From positions 1 to 47,922 of IMG/VR virus record IMGVR_UViG_3300018984_000079: 47,922 nt of DNA. One strand, 5' to 3'. The notes beneath the pieces were generated by a model. That model was not told where the DNA came from and made no database searches. It was given only the letters and a program-made list of their open reading frames with translations. Positions 24,605 through 33,741 of the stretch are shown in pieces; the stretch's first letter is position 1, and each line of letters begins with the position of its first letter. Source of the stretch: a virus. The position numbers were made by a program, and so were the translations under genes.

Positions 24605-25113
24605 TGGAACTGCAAGCCTACACAGACTATTTTCTGGATGTCGCCACGCGATTGAAAGATATTGGCCATACGGAAGCCAAAGAGCGGTTTACGCGCTTTA
24701 ATATTGAGGAGGTCTTTAGCGGTTTGCGCTCCAAAATCGATCTCAACAACTTCTGTCTCTGCCTGGAGAGTTTCGAGGGTAGCCTGAGCGCTAACAATGC
24801 AAACCAGGTCTTTGATAATAATATCGGCGCTTTCGTGATTGTCAAGAATTGCCAAATCGACAATTTCGTGATGGAAACCCAGATCTGCGATCAGGCCAAA
24901 AAGATCGGCCTGAAAGTGGTAGCCAAAATGGTATATGATGTCGAACTTCGCTACAAAGGTCTGGTACCGGTGGCGCTGAAGAATTTCGATATCAGCTCGG
25001 TGCAGTACGAAAAAGTGGGACCCGTTTTTGACAATTGTTTTGGGTATCGCTTCACATTCCTTACTTACGACTCGCTGACCCTGGTCCACAACCCGAACGA
25101 CTACCTGGTGTAA
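24604..25113 (+). CDS. Tail completion/terminator-like protein
   Basis: A 169-aa protein from GTG 24604, overlapping the lipoprotein stop by one base. It has alternating alpha and beta segments ('NNFCLCLESFEGSLSANNAN', 'GAFVIVKNCQID') and ends in 'YDSLTLVHNPNDYL'. Similar-sized proteins preceding the HK97-gp10-like and tape measure genes are commonly tail terminators that cap the tail tube. This is inferred from position and length. It is the last gene of the block driven by late element 4. Confidence 0.5.
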   Translation: MELQAYTDYFLDVATRLKDIGHTEAKERFTRFNIEEVFSGLRSKIDLNNFCLCLESFEGSLSANNANQVFDNNIGAFVIVKNCQIDNFVMETQICDQAKKIGLKVVAKMVYDVELRYKGLVPVALKNFDISSVQYEKVGPVFDNCFGYRFTFLTYDSLTLVHNPNDYLV

Positions 25114-25125
25114 GCGTTTTTCTTG

Positions 25126-25159
25126 TCCTTTCTCAACCCCGCCCTGCCTGTTAGTTTCG
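25126..25159 (+). promoter_or_regulatory. Phage late promoter-like element 5
   Basis: TCCTTTCT (25126-25133), 18 bases, TAGTTTCG (25152-25159). The ATG of the tail block follows 17 bases later. Confidence 0.75.
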
Positions 25160-25176
25160 GATAAAAACGAAGCCGC

Positions 25177-25584
25177 ATGGCCGAATCAAATTTTTCCGAG
25201 GTTTTGCAAGTGGTCCAGGAGTGGGCTGCCCGCACTGATCAGATCCTGCACGCGCAGCTAAAAGCCATGGGCATTGGTATCTCCGATGAACTGTTTAACT
25301 CCCTTCGCAACCGCGTCTACCAGCAAGCCGGCGCGACCATCGGCTACGACCTCTCCTTTCTGATGCGCGGCCGCTACCGGGATATGGGCGCCGGGCGGCG
25401 TCGAAAAATCGAGTCCATCCACTCCAACGGCGATATTATCCGGGGCCAGAAAAAAGGAGGGCGCCGACCTAAAAAGTGGTATTCCCGCGCCTTTTACGGT
25501 CGGCTGAGCGCTCTCAACGGCGTCGTCTCTGCCCGGATCGCCGAGCAGGCCATTTCGGCCATTATTAACCCCCTTAAAAATTAA
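25177..25584 (+). CDS. Tail/neck protein, HK97 gp10-like position
   Basis: A 135-aa basic protein starting the tail block. It has a helical N-terminus, a central 'YDLSFLMRGRYRDMGAGRRRK' that is strongly basic, and 'KKWYSRAFYGRLSALNGVV' near the end. Proteins of this size before the tape measure gene are usually neck or tail-assembly proteins of the HK97 gp10 type. I see no catalytic motif. Assignment is from position and size. Confidence 0.55.
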   Translation: MAESNFSEVLQVVQEWAARTDQILHAQLKAMGIGISDELFNSLRNRVYQQAGATIGYDLSFLMRGRYRDMGAGRRRKIESIHSNGDIIRGQKKGGRRPKKWYSRAFYGRLSALNGVVSARIAEQAISAIINPLKN

Positions 25585-25587
25585 GCG

Positions 25588-28500
25588 ATGGCTGTTAGAG
25601 AAGATCGCGTTCAGACAACTGTAATGATCGATGGTAAGCAGGCCATCTCCGAGCTGGGCAAGCTGGAGATGGAGTCTACCGACCTGCGAAACACAATGAA
25701 GGACTTGAAAAAGGTCACCGAGCAGTACAAACAGACCGCCTCTCAGCTGGGTGAAGTGCGCAAACAGAAGCAGGCGCTCAACGAGGAGGCCAGAGGGTTG
25801 AAAAATACCCTGAAGGAACTCAAAAAAGGCACGGATGAGTATAAGCAGACTGCTTCCAAACTGGATGCGGTCAAAAAGCAGATGAGCGATCTGGATGCCA
25901 AGGCCGGCACTTTGAAAAAGTCCATTCTGGACATTAAAGCCGCCAACGAGGAATACCGCCAGTCCGGGGCCAAACTTGACCAGGTAGGGCAGAAAATTGC
26001 GGCGCTTCGTCAGGAAATGGGCGTGTCCGGGATGACGATGAAGCAGATGAAATCCTACGCCCGGGAGTTGAATGCCGAACTGGAAAACGTCACCAAAGGC
26101 ACCAAGCGGTACGACGAGCTGAATAACAAGCTCCGGGAAGTAAACGGATCAATGGCCGCCAGGCGATCCGATGCTAAAGTGAGCACTGAAGCATTTAACC
26201 CGCTTAAAAGCATGGCAGGCATGGGGGCAATGGGGGGGCTTTTCGCAGCTGGTTCAATGGCTGTAAGCGGGGTAAGCAAGTTGGTGGAAAATGCTTTTCC
26301 TGCTACTCTCAAGCTAAGTGATGAATTGGCTGATATTCAGAAAACCACCGGCATGACCAAGATGGAGGTGAAGGATCTGAACAGTGAGCTTCGCAAAGTC
26401 GATACCCGCTCCACTACGGAAGAGTTGCGCAAGATTGCTGCCATTGGTGGGCAATTGGATGTTGCTAAAGAGGAGGTGGAGGACTTTACCAAAGCTACCG
26501 ACAAGCTCAATGTTGCCCTGGGCGATGAGTTTTCCGGTGGCGTGGAAGAGGTAACCAAAACTACCGGGGCACTCCGGAACATTTTCACCGATATCAAAAC
26601 CAAAAAGATTGATCAGGATATGCTCCGGATCGGCAATGCCTTAAATGAGCTGGGAGCCGACGGAGCGGCTACGGCTCCGGTCGTAGCTGACTTTGCCTCG
26701 CGGATCGGTGGCGTGGGCATTACCCTGGGAATGACTTCTGGCCAAGTACTGGGCCTTTCAGCAACCCTGCAGGAGTTGAACGTTTCCACCGAACGCGGTG
26801 GGACGGGCATTAGCGGCATCCTGCAGAAAATGGCCGCAGCACCCGCCTTATTTGCTAAGGTAGCCGGCATGAAGGCCAAGGAATTTAAAGATCTGGTTGA
26901 CAATGATATTTTCGCCGCTTTTACCAAAGTGGTGGAAGGGGCGAATAAGAGCAGCGCCTCGGCTACCAATTTCGCCCGATTGCTTGATGAACTCAAATTG
27001 GACGGCGCCGGCGCCTCGGAGGTCATCGCCAAATTGGGCAGCAACACGCAGATGCTTTCCCAGAAAGTCGCCCTCTCCAACAATGCCCTCCAGAACACGA
27101 ACTCGATCATGAGCGAGTTCAATATCAAAAACGAGAATGCAGCTGCCAGCTGGGAGAAGATTAAAAAGTTCTTTTCCGAAGCCCTGGTCAGTACGGCGTT
27201 TATGAGCAGTCTGGAAGTTGGATTAGGCAAGCTGGCTGATCTATTCGATCTGCGGCCTGAAGCCGAACAACTGACGGAGGCCTTCCACGAGCAGAAAAAC
27301 GCAGTAGTCAATCTGGAGAAAAACACCCTTCCATTGCTGAATCGCTACGATGAACTGAAGGGTAAAACCACTCTCAATAAAGAGGAGCAAGCCGAACTGG
27401 ATAAGATCATCGGGCAAATAGCTACCACTATTCCTACGGCTATTACTGAATTTGATGCCTATGGCCGGGCAATGGGTATTAATACTGAAAAGGCCCGGGA
27501 ATTTGTCGAAACGCAGAGGGCTATTCTCAAAGTGAAGAATGCGGAAGCTATCGACGCACAGACAGAAGCATTGAAAAAGCTAGAAAAGCAGATAGCGATA
27601 ACGCAAAAAGCCCTCTCTAAGCGGGATAAAGACGGCGACTTGTTCAAAATAGAATATGTTGGACACTCAATGGCAGGTCCGGTTGCTTACAATAAAAAGC
27701 TTAGCAATGAGGAGATAGCCTCTTTACAAGCCAAGCTAGCCAAGCTGCAAGACTCAGCCAAGGGAACCAGAGGATTTCTAGAGGAGCTAAACGGCGACAA
27801 CCTGAAAGACCCAAAAATGAAACTGAAAGACCCAAAAATGAAACTGGCCGCCGCCAACCCTTCCTGGGAACAGGGCAAAATGCCTTCCATTCTGTCCGAT
27901 GCCGACCGAAAGAAAGCCGAAAAGGACCTGGCGGACCGACTCAAACTGGAGGCGGACTACTACGCGCGGAAAGCCGCGATGGAGATTGAGTTCATTACCG
28001 ACGAGCAGGAGCGCAAAATAGCTCAAACGAATTGGAGAGCCTCCCAGGAAATGGCCGAGGTAGCCAGCTCCAATGCCGGCGCCGAAGCAAAGAGTGACTT
28101 ACTGACCACGATTGGACGGAAACTGGAGCAGGATCTGCTCGCAATTGAGCAGGAATACGCCGAAAAGCGCCGGGTCGAATCCGAAAAAATGGCGCAGGAG
28201 GCCGTCCGGCTTGCTGAAGATGTGGCCAAAAAGCGCGCTGATGTTGCGATCGCTTATGCGGCCATGGACGAAAACCAGGCCCGGCTTAATTTCGACCGGC
28301 TCAAAAATTCTCGCAACGAAGAGGCTATGCACCTGGCTGAGTCTTTCCGTGTCAGAACCGAATACGAGGAAAAAGCCCGGGCCAAACAGCGCGAAATTGA
28401 GGCCACCCAGCGGGAAATGGACCAGCGGCAGCGCGATTACGAGCGGGAAAAACTTAAAAACCCCGATGCAATCGAGCCTACGGCCGTTATTGAGGCCGAG

Positions 28501-29475
28501 AAGGCCAAGAAGCAGGCTCTGATCGATGAGTTGTTTCTCTTAGAGGATCAGCACCAGCAGAATGTTTACAACCTGGAGGAGGACTACCGGTTGCGCCGCA
28601 TTGAGCGCGACCGCCAGGTAACTGAGCAGGTCCTGGGCTATATGCAGTCGGGCGTGGCCACGCTGTTCGATTTCAAGAAGATTAATCTGGACAAGGAACA
28701 ACTACAGGAGAACCGGGCCAAAAAGGACCGCATCAAGAACTTAGACAGTGAACTGAAAGCGGGCCGGATCTCAAAGGAAGAGCACGAAAAGGCCAAAGCT
28801 ACGATAGAAGCCAATCACGACGCTAAAACCCGCCAACTGAAGCGGAAACAAGCCGAAACGGAAAAAGCCAACAACATCGCTCAGGCGATTATGGCTGGCG
28901 CCCTGGCCGTGATCAAAGCTTCGCAGAACCCGCTGGGATTCTTTTCTCCGACGGCCATCGCGACGGCTGCCATGTCGGCAATCAATATTGCCAAGGTAGT
29001 AAGCACACCCATTCCCGAATTTGCTCAAGGTGGCGGTACCGGCCCGATCAATAACATTTCCAAGGGGGGATCAGTCACTCAGCCCTACCTGGCATTAGTG
29101 GGGGAAAAGGGCTCGGAATACATCGTACCCAACTGGATGCTGCAGGATCCCCTGGTAGCCGACACGGTGCGCATGCTGGAGGCTATCCGCGTACGCGGTT
29201 TTGCTTCCGGAGGCATGACATCCACGCCAGCGCCCTCGTATTCGGCTCCCAGCTCTTCGGCCAATGGATCTACGGAAAGCGCGGTGTCCACTTCCACGGA
29301 TTCGAGTGAGCCGGCCTGGGTCAGTAAGCTCAATGCCAACCTAGACCGGCTTAACTTCAATCTGGAAAATCCGATGCCATCCACTGCCATTTTAGATTAC
29401 GATTATTATCAGAAAGAGAACTCCCGAATTACGGCCAGCAAAGTCGCTGCGGGCGTAAAAAAAGCCACTAAATGA
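25588..29475 (+). CDS. Tail tape measure protein
   Basis: A 1295-aa protein, the largest in the window. The first 150 residues form repeated coiled-coil segments ('YKQTASQL', 'YKQTASKL', 'YRQSGAKL' at intervals of about 38 residues). Residues about 215-560 match the TP901-type tape measure core ('LSDELADIQKTTGMTKMEVK'), with hydrophobic and Gly/Ala-rich parts. Then come long charged coiled coils, a hydrophobic segment (about 1100-1130) and a Ser-rich tail. It sets tail length; at about 1.5 angstrom per residue the tail would be near 190 nm, in keeping with a long non-contractile tail. A 7-residue tandem duplication LKDPKMK is at about residues 740-753. Confidence 0.88.
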   Translation: MAVREDRVQTTVMIDGKQAISELGKLEMESTDLRNTMKDLKKVTEQYKQTASQLGEVRKQKQALNEEARGLKNTLKELKKGTDEYKQTASKLDAVKKQMSDLDAKAGTLKKSILDIKAANEEYRQSGAKLDQVGQKIAALRQEMGVSGMTMKQMKSYARELNAELENVTKGTKRYDELNNKLREVNGSMAARRSDAKVSTEAFNPLKSMAGMGAMGGLFAAGSMAVSGVSKLVENAFPATLKLSDELADIQKTTGMTKMEVKDLNSELRKVDTRSTTEELRKIAAIGGQLDVAKEEVEDFTKATDKLNVALGDEFSGGVEEVTKTTGALRNIFTDIKTKKIDQDMLRIGNALNELGADGAATAPVVADFASRIGGVGITLGMTSGQVLGLSATLQELNVSTERGGTGISGILQKMAAAPALFAKVAGMKAKEFKDLVDNDIFAAFTKVVEGANKSSASATNFARLLDELKLDGAGASEVIAKLGSNTQMLSQKVALSNNALQNTNSIMSEFNIKNENAAASWEKIKKFFSEALVSTAFMSSLEVGLGKLADLFDLRPEAEQLTEAFHEQKNAVVNLEKNTLPLLNRYDELKGKTTLNKEEQAELDKIIGQIATTIPTAITEFDAYGRAMGINTEKAREFVETQRAILKVKNAEAIDAQTEALKKLEKQIAITQKALSKRDKDGDLFKIEYVGHSMAGPVAYNKKLSNEEIASLQAKLAKLQDSAKGTRGFLEELNGDNLKDPKMKLKDPKMKLAAANPSWEQGKMPSILSDADRKKAEKDLADRLKLEADYYARKAAMEIEFITDEQERKIAQTNWRASQEMAEVASSNAGAEAKSDLLTTIGRKLEQDLLAIEQEYAEKRRVESEKMAQEAVRLAEDVAKKRADVAIAYAAMDENQARLNFDRLKNSRNEEAMHLAESFRVRTEYEEKARAKQREIEATQREMDQRQRDYEREKLKNPDAIEPTAVIEAEKAKKQALIDELFLLEDQHQQNVYNLEEDYRLRRIERDRQVTEQVLGYMQSGVATLFDFKKINLDKEQLQENRAKKDRIKNLDSELKAGRISKEEHEKAKATIEANHDAKTRQLKRKQAETEKANNIAQAIMAGALAVIKASQNPLGFFSPTAIATAAMSAINIAKVVSTPIPEFAQGGGTGPINNISKGGSVTQPYLALVGEKGSEYIVPNWMLQDPLVADTVRMLEAIRVRGFASGGMTSTPAPSYSAPSSSANGSTESAVSTSTDSSEPAWVSKLNANLDRLNFNLENPMPSTAILDYDYYQKENSRITASKVAAGVKKATK

Positions 29476-31238
29476 CACCTACCCCCCCTTTAGCCGCGCT
29501 CTCGTACCTGCCCCTACGCTTTGCGCACAATCCTTTAGCGCATCGAATCGCAGCCGCTGATAATATTCAGAACCGGGCCACGTTGAGGTACTTTGCTGAT
29601 CTTTACGTGCCCCAGGCCTGGCTCTCAAACAATTTCGTGAGGGAGGCCACGCGGGAAGCCCGCGAAAAGCCCCCCAAAACGGTCGGATCGGTTACCATCC
29701 GTGAGGGGGCCACACTCTACTACGAGGATATCCTGGAGGCACTGCTGTCTCTGGAAAGCCAGGCGCCGGCCTTCGATGGGCATACCATCACGCCGTGCCC
29801 TGGCCTGGTGATGCCCTTCCGGATTGAAAGCCGGGTTACACAAGGTGTCAGTACACCAGTGGGCACTACAGTTGCCACGCGGGTAGAATATGCCCTGAAA
29901 GGGGGGCTCTCCTTCGCCGACTTTGCCGACAATTCCAGTTCTTTTTTCGTCACCTACTTAAAAGAGACCGCGCAATTTCTTACCTGGCAACCAGACAATA
30001 AGTGGATCGATACGGCTCAACGAGAATTTCTGTATTTGCTCACTAACTTCACACCCCTGCCCCTGGAGCTCAGGCTGCAGGTAGTGCTTACCTTCACGGA
30101 TGGCAGCCAGAAAAGCCTGACATCACAAGCCCTTTCCACCCCCCGACTCTTTCAGGTCTACTGTTTCCCGGTGGGTTTTTCGGCACTAGGGCTCTCCAGT
30201 CAGGAAACCACGGAAGGGAAGCAGATTCGCCGCTACCAGGTGTACGTCTCCAACCAGACCAGCAGGCGCGTCTCCCAGGTGCGTACCTACCAAGTAGACC
30301 GGCGTTATTTTCGCCCGGACGAAGTGACCTACTGGCTCTATCGAAACTCTCTGGGGGGATTTGACACCCTTCGCTGTACGGGCAATCAGTCAGAAAACCT
30401 GGTTGTGGAACGCGAGGCTGGTAAGCGCTTCACCCCGCACAATTACGGACGGAGTTTTGGATCTTCCTTCCCTGCCTTCTTGTCGGGAGAAACCGACATT
30501 CTGGCCAATACCGGTTATTTTAAGGAGAATCAGCGGGCCTGGATGGAGTATCTGCAGGAGTTGTTTTTCTCAAAAGAAATCTACCAGGTCACCAATCGCG
30601 GCCTGATGGCCGTCGAGCTAGTGAGCAAGGAACTGTTAGGCAAGGACAGCAAGCCCAATTCCCTGGCCGCAAAGCTCAAATTCCGCCTCTCTCACTCCGA
30701 GCGAAACTATAGCCGGATGCCGGCAACCCTGCCTCCCTTTACGCGCCCAACCGCCTGGCGTTTCAAACCCGGCACGACCTTCTGTGTGCCGTTTGGAGTG
30801 GATCCCAATACCCAGCCTAACTGGCAGGATACGGGTAATGTGCGTTGCAAGTTCCCCTCACCGCGCACCAACGCTATGACCGAGAAGGAACAGAGAGACG
30901 TGAACCCCAATACCAAGCAGGGGCTACGCTGGATCGAGGCAGGTGCCAACGAACAACTCTGCCGGCTGGCTCCGGTCAATGCCACAGTTTACCTCTCTGT
31001 GCAGAGCACTGTCCCAAATGGATGGAGCGTATACAGTTCGGTACTGGGTTCTTTAGTACAGAGAGATACTGCTATTCAGCACCCGGCAAGCGGTATGATT
31101 ACCGTCACAGCACCCACGCGCGCCTACATCACAGTGTCGGTCAATGGGGGCATTATCCATCACCGGATCACGGGCACCCTTGCCTTCAGCATCAACCAGG
31201 CAGCACCCTATACGATTGATATTTCCAATACACGCTAA
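29472..31238 (+). CDS. Tail tip/distal tail protein
   Basis: A 588-aa protein, ATGA-coupled to the tape measure gene. It is beta-rich with many aromatic and Thr residues. It contains a long central region ('YQVYVSNQTSRRVSQVRTYQVD') and a C-terminal region with 'DVNPNTKQGLRWIEAGANEQ' followed by an Ig-like beta domain ending 'TLAFSINQAAPYTIDISNTR'. The gene after the tape measure in siphophages usually encodes the distal tail protein, the base for receptor-binding components. Family not recognised by name. Confidence 0.6.
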   Translation: MTPTPPLAALSYLPLRFAHNPLAHRIAAADNIQNRATLRYFADLYVPQAWLSNNFVREATREAREKPPKTVGSVTIREGATLYYEDILEALLSLESQAPAFDGHTITPCPGLVMPFRIESRVTQGVSTPVGTTVATRVEYALKGGLSFADFADNSSSFFVTYLKETAQFLTWQPDNKWIDTAQREFLYLLTNFTPLPLELRLQVVLTFTDGSQKSLTSQALSTPRLFQVYCFPVGFSALGLSSQETTEGKQIRRYQVYVSNQTSRRVSQVRTYQVDRRYFRPDEVTYWLYRNSLGGFDTLRCTGNQSENLVVEREAGKRFTPHNYGRSFGSSFPAFLSGETDILANTGYFKENQRAWMEYLQELFFSKEIYQVTNRGLMAVELVSKELLGKDSKPNSLAAKLKFRLSHSERNYSRMPATLPPFTRPTAWRFKPGTTFCVPFGVDPNTQPNWQDTGNVRCKFPSPRTNAMTEKEQRDVNPNTKQGLRWIEAGANEQLCRLAPVNATVYLSVQSTVPNGWSVYSSVLGSLVQRDTAIQHPASGMITVTAPTRAYITVSVNGGIIHHRITGTLAFSINQAAPYTIDISNTR

Positions 31239-31248
31239 ACCTTTTATT

Positions 31249-31401
31249 ATGCCCAACAGCGGATATATTTTCAGCTATACCATTGAGGAATATTTTACGG
31301 ACGTGCCGAACGGGGAGCCTACCGGCGTGGAAAAGCCCAATCTGCTCTCGGACCCCGACTACGTAGCACCGATTCTCAACCTCCAGGCCTGTCCGATATG
31401 A
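31249..31401 (+). CDS. Small protein between tail tip genes
   Basis: A 50-aa protein from ATG 31249, with 'GYIFSYTIEEYFTDVPNGEP' and a C-terminal 'APILNLQACPI'. Its stop overlaps the next start (ATGA). It reads like a short tail accessory protein. The ATG was chosen over an upstream in-frame extension inside the preceding gene. Confidence 0.55.
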   Translation: MPNSGYIFSYTIEEYFTDVPNGEPTGVEKPNLLSDPDYVAPILNLQACPI

Positions 31402-33281
31402 CCGAGCTGGAAATACGACTCTCCGACGGGGAGGCTCTGGAACTGGGGAATCCCAGCCTGCAGCTGGAGATGCTTTCGCCCTTGTTTGAAACCGAGCTGT
31501 GGGGAGGCACTTTTTCATATCCTTTTACCCTGCCCTGGACGCCTCAAAACGCCCGAAAATTAGGGTATTTGAACAACCGGCAAAGCGGAGCAGATCGCAA
31601 GCGAAAGTACCAGGTTGGGCTCTATTATGGAGGTTTGCTCCGGGAGTGCCTGATGGAAATACGCAGTGTATCGTCTAAGAGCGTGAGCGTGGATCTGGTG
31701 TCTCCGGAGGGAGGACTGGATGAAACGATGCGCGGCCGGCTGCTCACCGAACTTGACCTGGGTTCGGAAACCCTTCCTACCGTATCGGTTACTTCCAACC
31801 ACTATGCGATGCAGATTGGAGCGTTCAATCCGGCTTTTGGCCGGGTGCTCCGGGGCCGGTACTGGATCTATCGCGATAACGTGGAAATCGTTTATTTCGA
31901 GCTCGACAACCTGGGATCCAGGCTCGATCAGGACGAGGCCAACAACCTGGTCATCCTCTCTTCCTACATCAACGATCCGGCCATCAACTTTCCCATCCGT
32001 AGCCAGGCCTACGGAAACAGCCTGGTCATTTATCCTATGACTCCAACCGCAAGCAGTTATCGGATTGTGAGGCGGTTGGATTTATACAATGAAGCGGACG
32101 CTTTTCTGGGCTTTCAAAACCGGGAAGCCAATTTTACCCGGATCACATACCGTACCATTGCCCCCTTTCCCGATGCTGCAGTTAACAACAGACCGGGTGA
32201 CAAATACGCCTTTCCGATGATTCGTAACACGCATTTTTACGGAGATCCGGCCTCTGAGACGGCCAATAAGCAGTACGTAGGATACGTCAACTATTACGAC
32301 GGCGGGTATAAACACAATTCCCCCGGGCAGCCCCTCAAATACACGCTCTGCCCGATGCTCTTTTTACCCTTTGCCATAAAGCAGATCTTTGCTTCGTTTG
32401 GCTATACCGTAGAAGGCGATTTTCTGCAGCATCCGGCCGTGGTCAGGATGCTGGTGTACAGCTTGCAATCGCTGGATCTCCAGCAGCCGGATGCCGTTTT
32501 TCCTTTCAATACCTACAACCCGACGATTGCCTACGCCAAATTCCTTCCTTCTATCACTTTGGAAGAGCTCATGACTTCGTTACGGAATGCTTTTGCCCTG
32601 GCTTACCAGTTTGATACGCCCAAAAAGAAGCTCACCATCCGGTTCATCAAAGAGGTGCTGGAAACCGAATGCCGAACCGACTGGAGCGCTAAGTGTGCAC
32701 CGGATTTTGAGGATGATCTGACGTTTGGAAGTGAAGCAAAACTCTTGTTCCGACTGGAGAGTGACGACAATACCGCTAAAGCGGATGATCAGGGCGCACT
32801 TCCCGAGCTTTTCCAGCCGTACGGTACCGGTGAGGAGCAAATTGAAGTGGCTTTATCTTCTCTTTTGGTCAAGACCCAGGAAGGCCTACAGCTGCCTTAT
32901 ACTGAGCAGAAGGGGGTGTCGTCGTTTTTTAGGCTGGGAGAAACTAAATTTGGACTTCGGCTCCTGTTCTGGCACGGGCTGGCCAGCGGATCCCGTTCGT
33001 ATCCCAAGGCCAGCAACGAGTACGACGCCGGGGCTGGCAATCGGGTGACCCTACAGTGGGGAGGCACGTATGGGTTGTATGAGCAATTCTGGAAGGAATA
33101 CGCTGCTTTCCGCGCCCGCACCTACGCCACCGAGCAGCCAGCTGCGCTGGATGCCCGGGATTTGGCCAATCTGGACTACTTCGACCCCAAGCACGTGTTG
33201 GGCGTGAATTATTTCGTAAAGAAACTCGTGGTCACCTTGCCCTTGAGAAAGCCGGCTACGGTCACGCTTTGTAAGATCTAA
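31398..33281 (+). CDS. Tail hub/baseplate-like protein
   Basis: A 627-aa protein ending the late region. The N-terminus ('WGGTFSYPFTLPWTPQNARKLG') and the 'LEELMTSLRNAFALAYQFDTPKKKL' segment fit the tail hub (Tal-like) proteins of Bacteroidota phages, in which the C-terminal portion forms the tip. Beta-rich throughout, with no lytic motif that I can see. It lies directly before a strong bidirectional terminator that separates it from the convergent early genes. Confidence 0.6.
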   Translation: MTELEIRLSDGEALELGNPSLQLEMLSPLFETELWGGTFSYPFTLPWTPQNARKLGYLNNRQSGADRKRKYQVGLYYGGLLRECLMEIRSVSSKSVSVDLVSPEGGLDETMRGRLLTELDLGSETLPTVSVTSNHYAMQIGAFNPAFGRVLRGRYWIYRDNVEIVYFELDNLGSRLDQDEANNLVILSSYINDPAINFPIRSQAYGNSLVIYPMTPTASSYRIVRRLDLYNEADAFLGFQNREANFTRITYRTIAPFPDAAVNNRPGDKYAFPMIRNTHFYGDPASETANKQYVGYVNYYDGGYKHNSPGQPLKYTLCPMLFLPFAIKQIFASFGYTVEGDFLQHPAVVRMLVYSLQSLDLQQPDAVFPFNTYNPTIAYAKFLPSITLEELMTSLRNAFALAYQFDTPKKKLTIRFIKEVLETECRTDWSAKCAPDFEDDLTFGSEAKLLFRLESDDNTAKADDQGALPELFQPYGTGEEQIEVALSSLLVKTQEGLQLPYTEQKGVSSFFRLGETKFGLRLLFWHGLASGSRSYPKASNEYDAGAGNRVTLQWGGTYGLYEQFWKEYAAFRARTYATEQPAALDARDLANLDYFDPKHVLGVNYFVKKLVVTLPLRKPATVTLCKI

Positions 33282-33309
33282 AAAAAGCCCGGGGCGTTGC
33301 TCCGGGCTT
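33280..33309. terminator. Bidirectional terminator between late and early regions
   Basis: An 11-bp stem (AAGCCCGGGGC/GCTCCGGGCTT, one G-T pair) with loop GTT. Seven A on the left give a seven-U tail on the minus strand. It ends both the late plus-strand operon and the early minus-strand operon. Confidence 0.85.
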
Positions 33310-33330
33310 GTCTCCACACACACTTAAAGG

Positions 33331-33612
33331 CTACTCTTTATAAGGAATTGCCTTCACAAGTCTTAGATTGTTCAGATCTTCGATCAGAATTACATTCTCC
33401 TTAGGGATGACTCCCCTATTGATCCAGTTAGTAACCACGTTGGTGCTCTCCAGGTCAAACCGCTTCGCGTATTCTTTGATAGTTACCCACTGCGAAAGTG
33501 AGTACTTTTTGCCCTGGCTTACCAGGTAGTCTTCTGCCTCCTTGCGAGCGGCACGGGATTCAGCCAGCAGTTCAGCCAACTCCTCCTTCTTGGTTTTAAC
33601 TTTTTCTTTCAT
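33331..33612 (-). CDS. Small HTH DNA-binding protein
   Basis: A 93-aa protein with an N-terminal coiled coil (KVKTKKEELAELLAESRAAR) and a C-terminal winged-helix-like region ('WVTIKEYAKRFDLESTNVVTNWINRG'), like MerR/excisionase-type HTH proteins. It is the last minus-strand gene before the terminator, and two 15-bp direct repeats lie just upstream of its start, so it may be autoregulated. A regulator role in the phage cycle is inferred. Confidence 0.65.
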   Translation of the reverse strand: MKEKVKTKKEELAELLAESRAARKEAEDYLVSQGKKYSLSQWVTIKEYAKRFDLESTNVVTNWINRGVIPKENVILIEDLNNLRLVKAIPYKE

Positions 33613-33620
33613 CCTGTTAG

Positions 33621-33654
33621 TATTAATATGTTTGTTTAATATTAATATGTTTGT
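33621..33654. repeat. Two 15-bp direct repeats, likely operator
   Basis: TATTAATATGTTTGT is at 33621-33635 and 33640-33654, spaced 19 bases start to start (about two helical turns). They lie just upstream of the minus-strand HTH gene and contain TATGTTTG, a host-like -7 element on the plus strand. Confidence 0.55.
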
Positions 33655-33741
33655 ACTAAATACAATTGTATTGATATTGATGTATCTAAGAGAGGGGACT
33701 CAACGTCCCCGGTGTTTTAGCTTTCCAGCATTCGGATGGTT

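Noticed and set aside
24601-25089. 162-codon minus-strand frame opposite the tail completion gene
   Set aside because: Exact mirror of the plus-strand gene, with no operon context.
26613-27326. 237-codon minus-strand frame inside the tape measure gene
   Set aside because: Ser/Leu/Ala-rich shadow of the coiled-coil codons on the plus strand; no start signal or domain.
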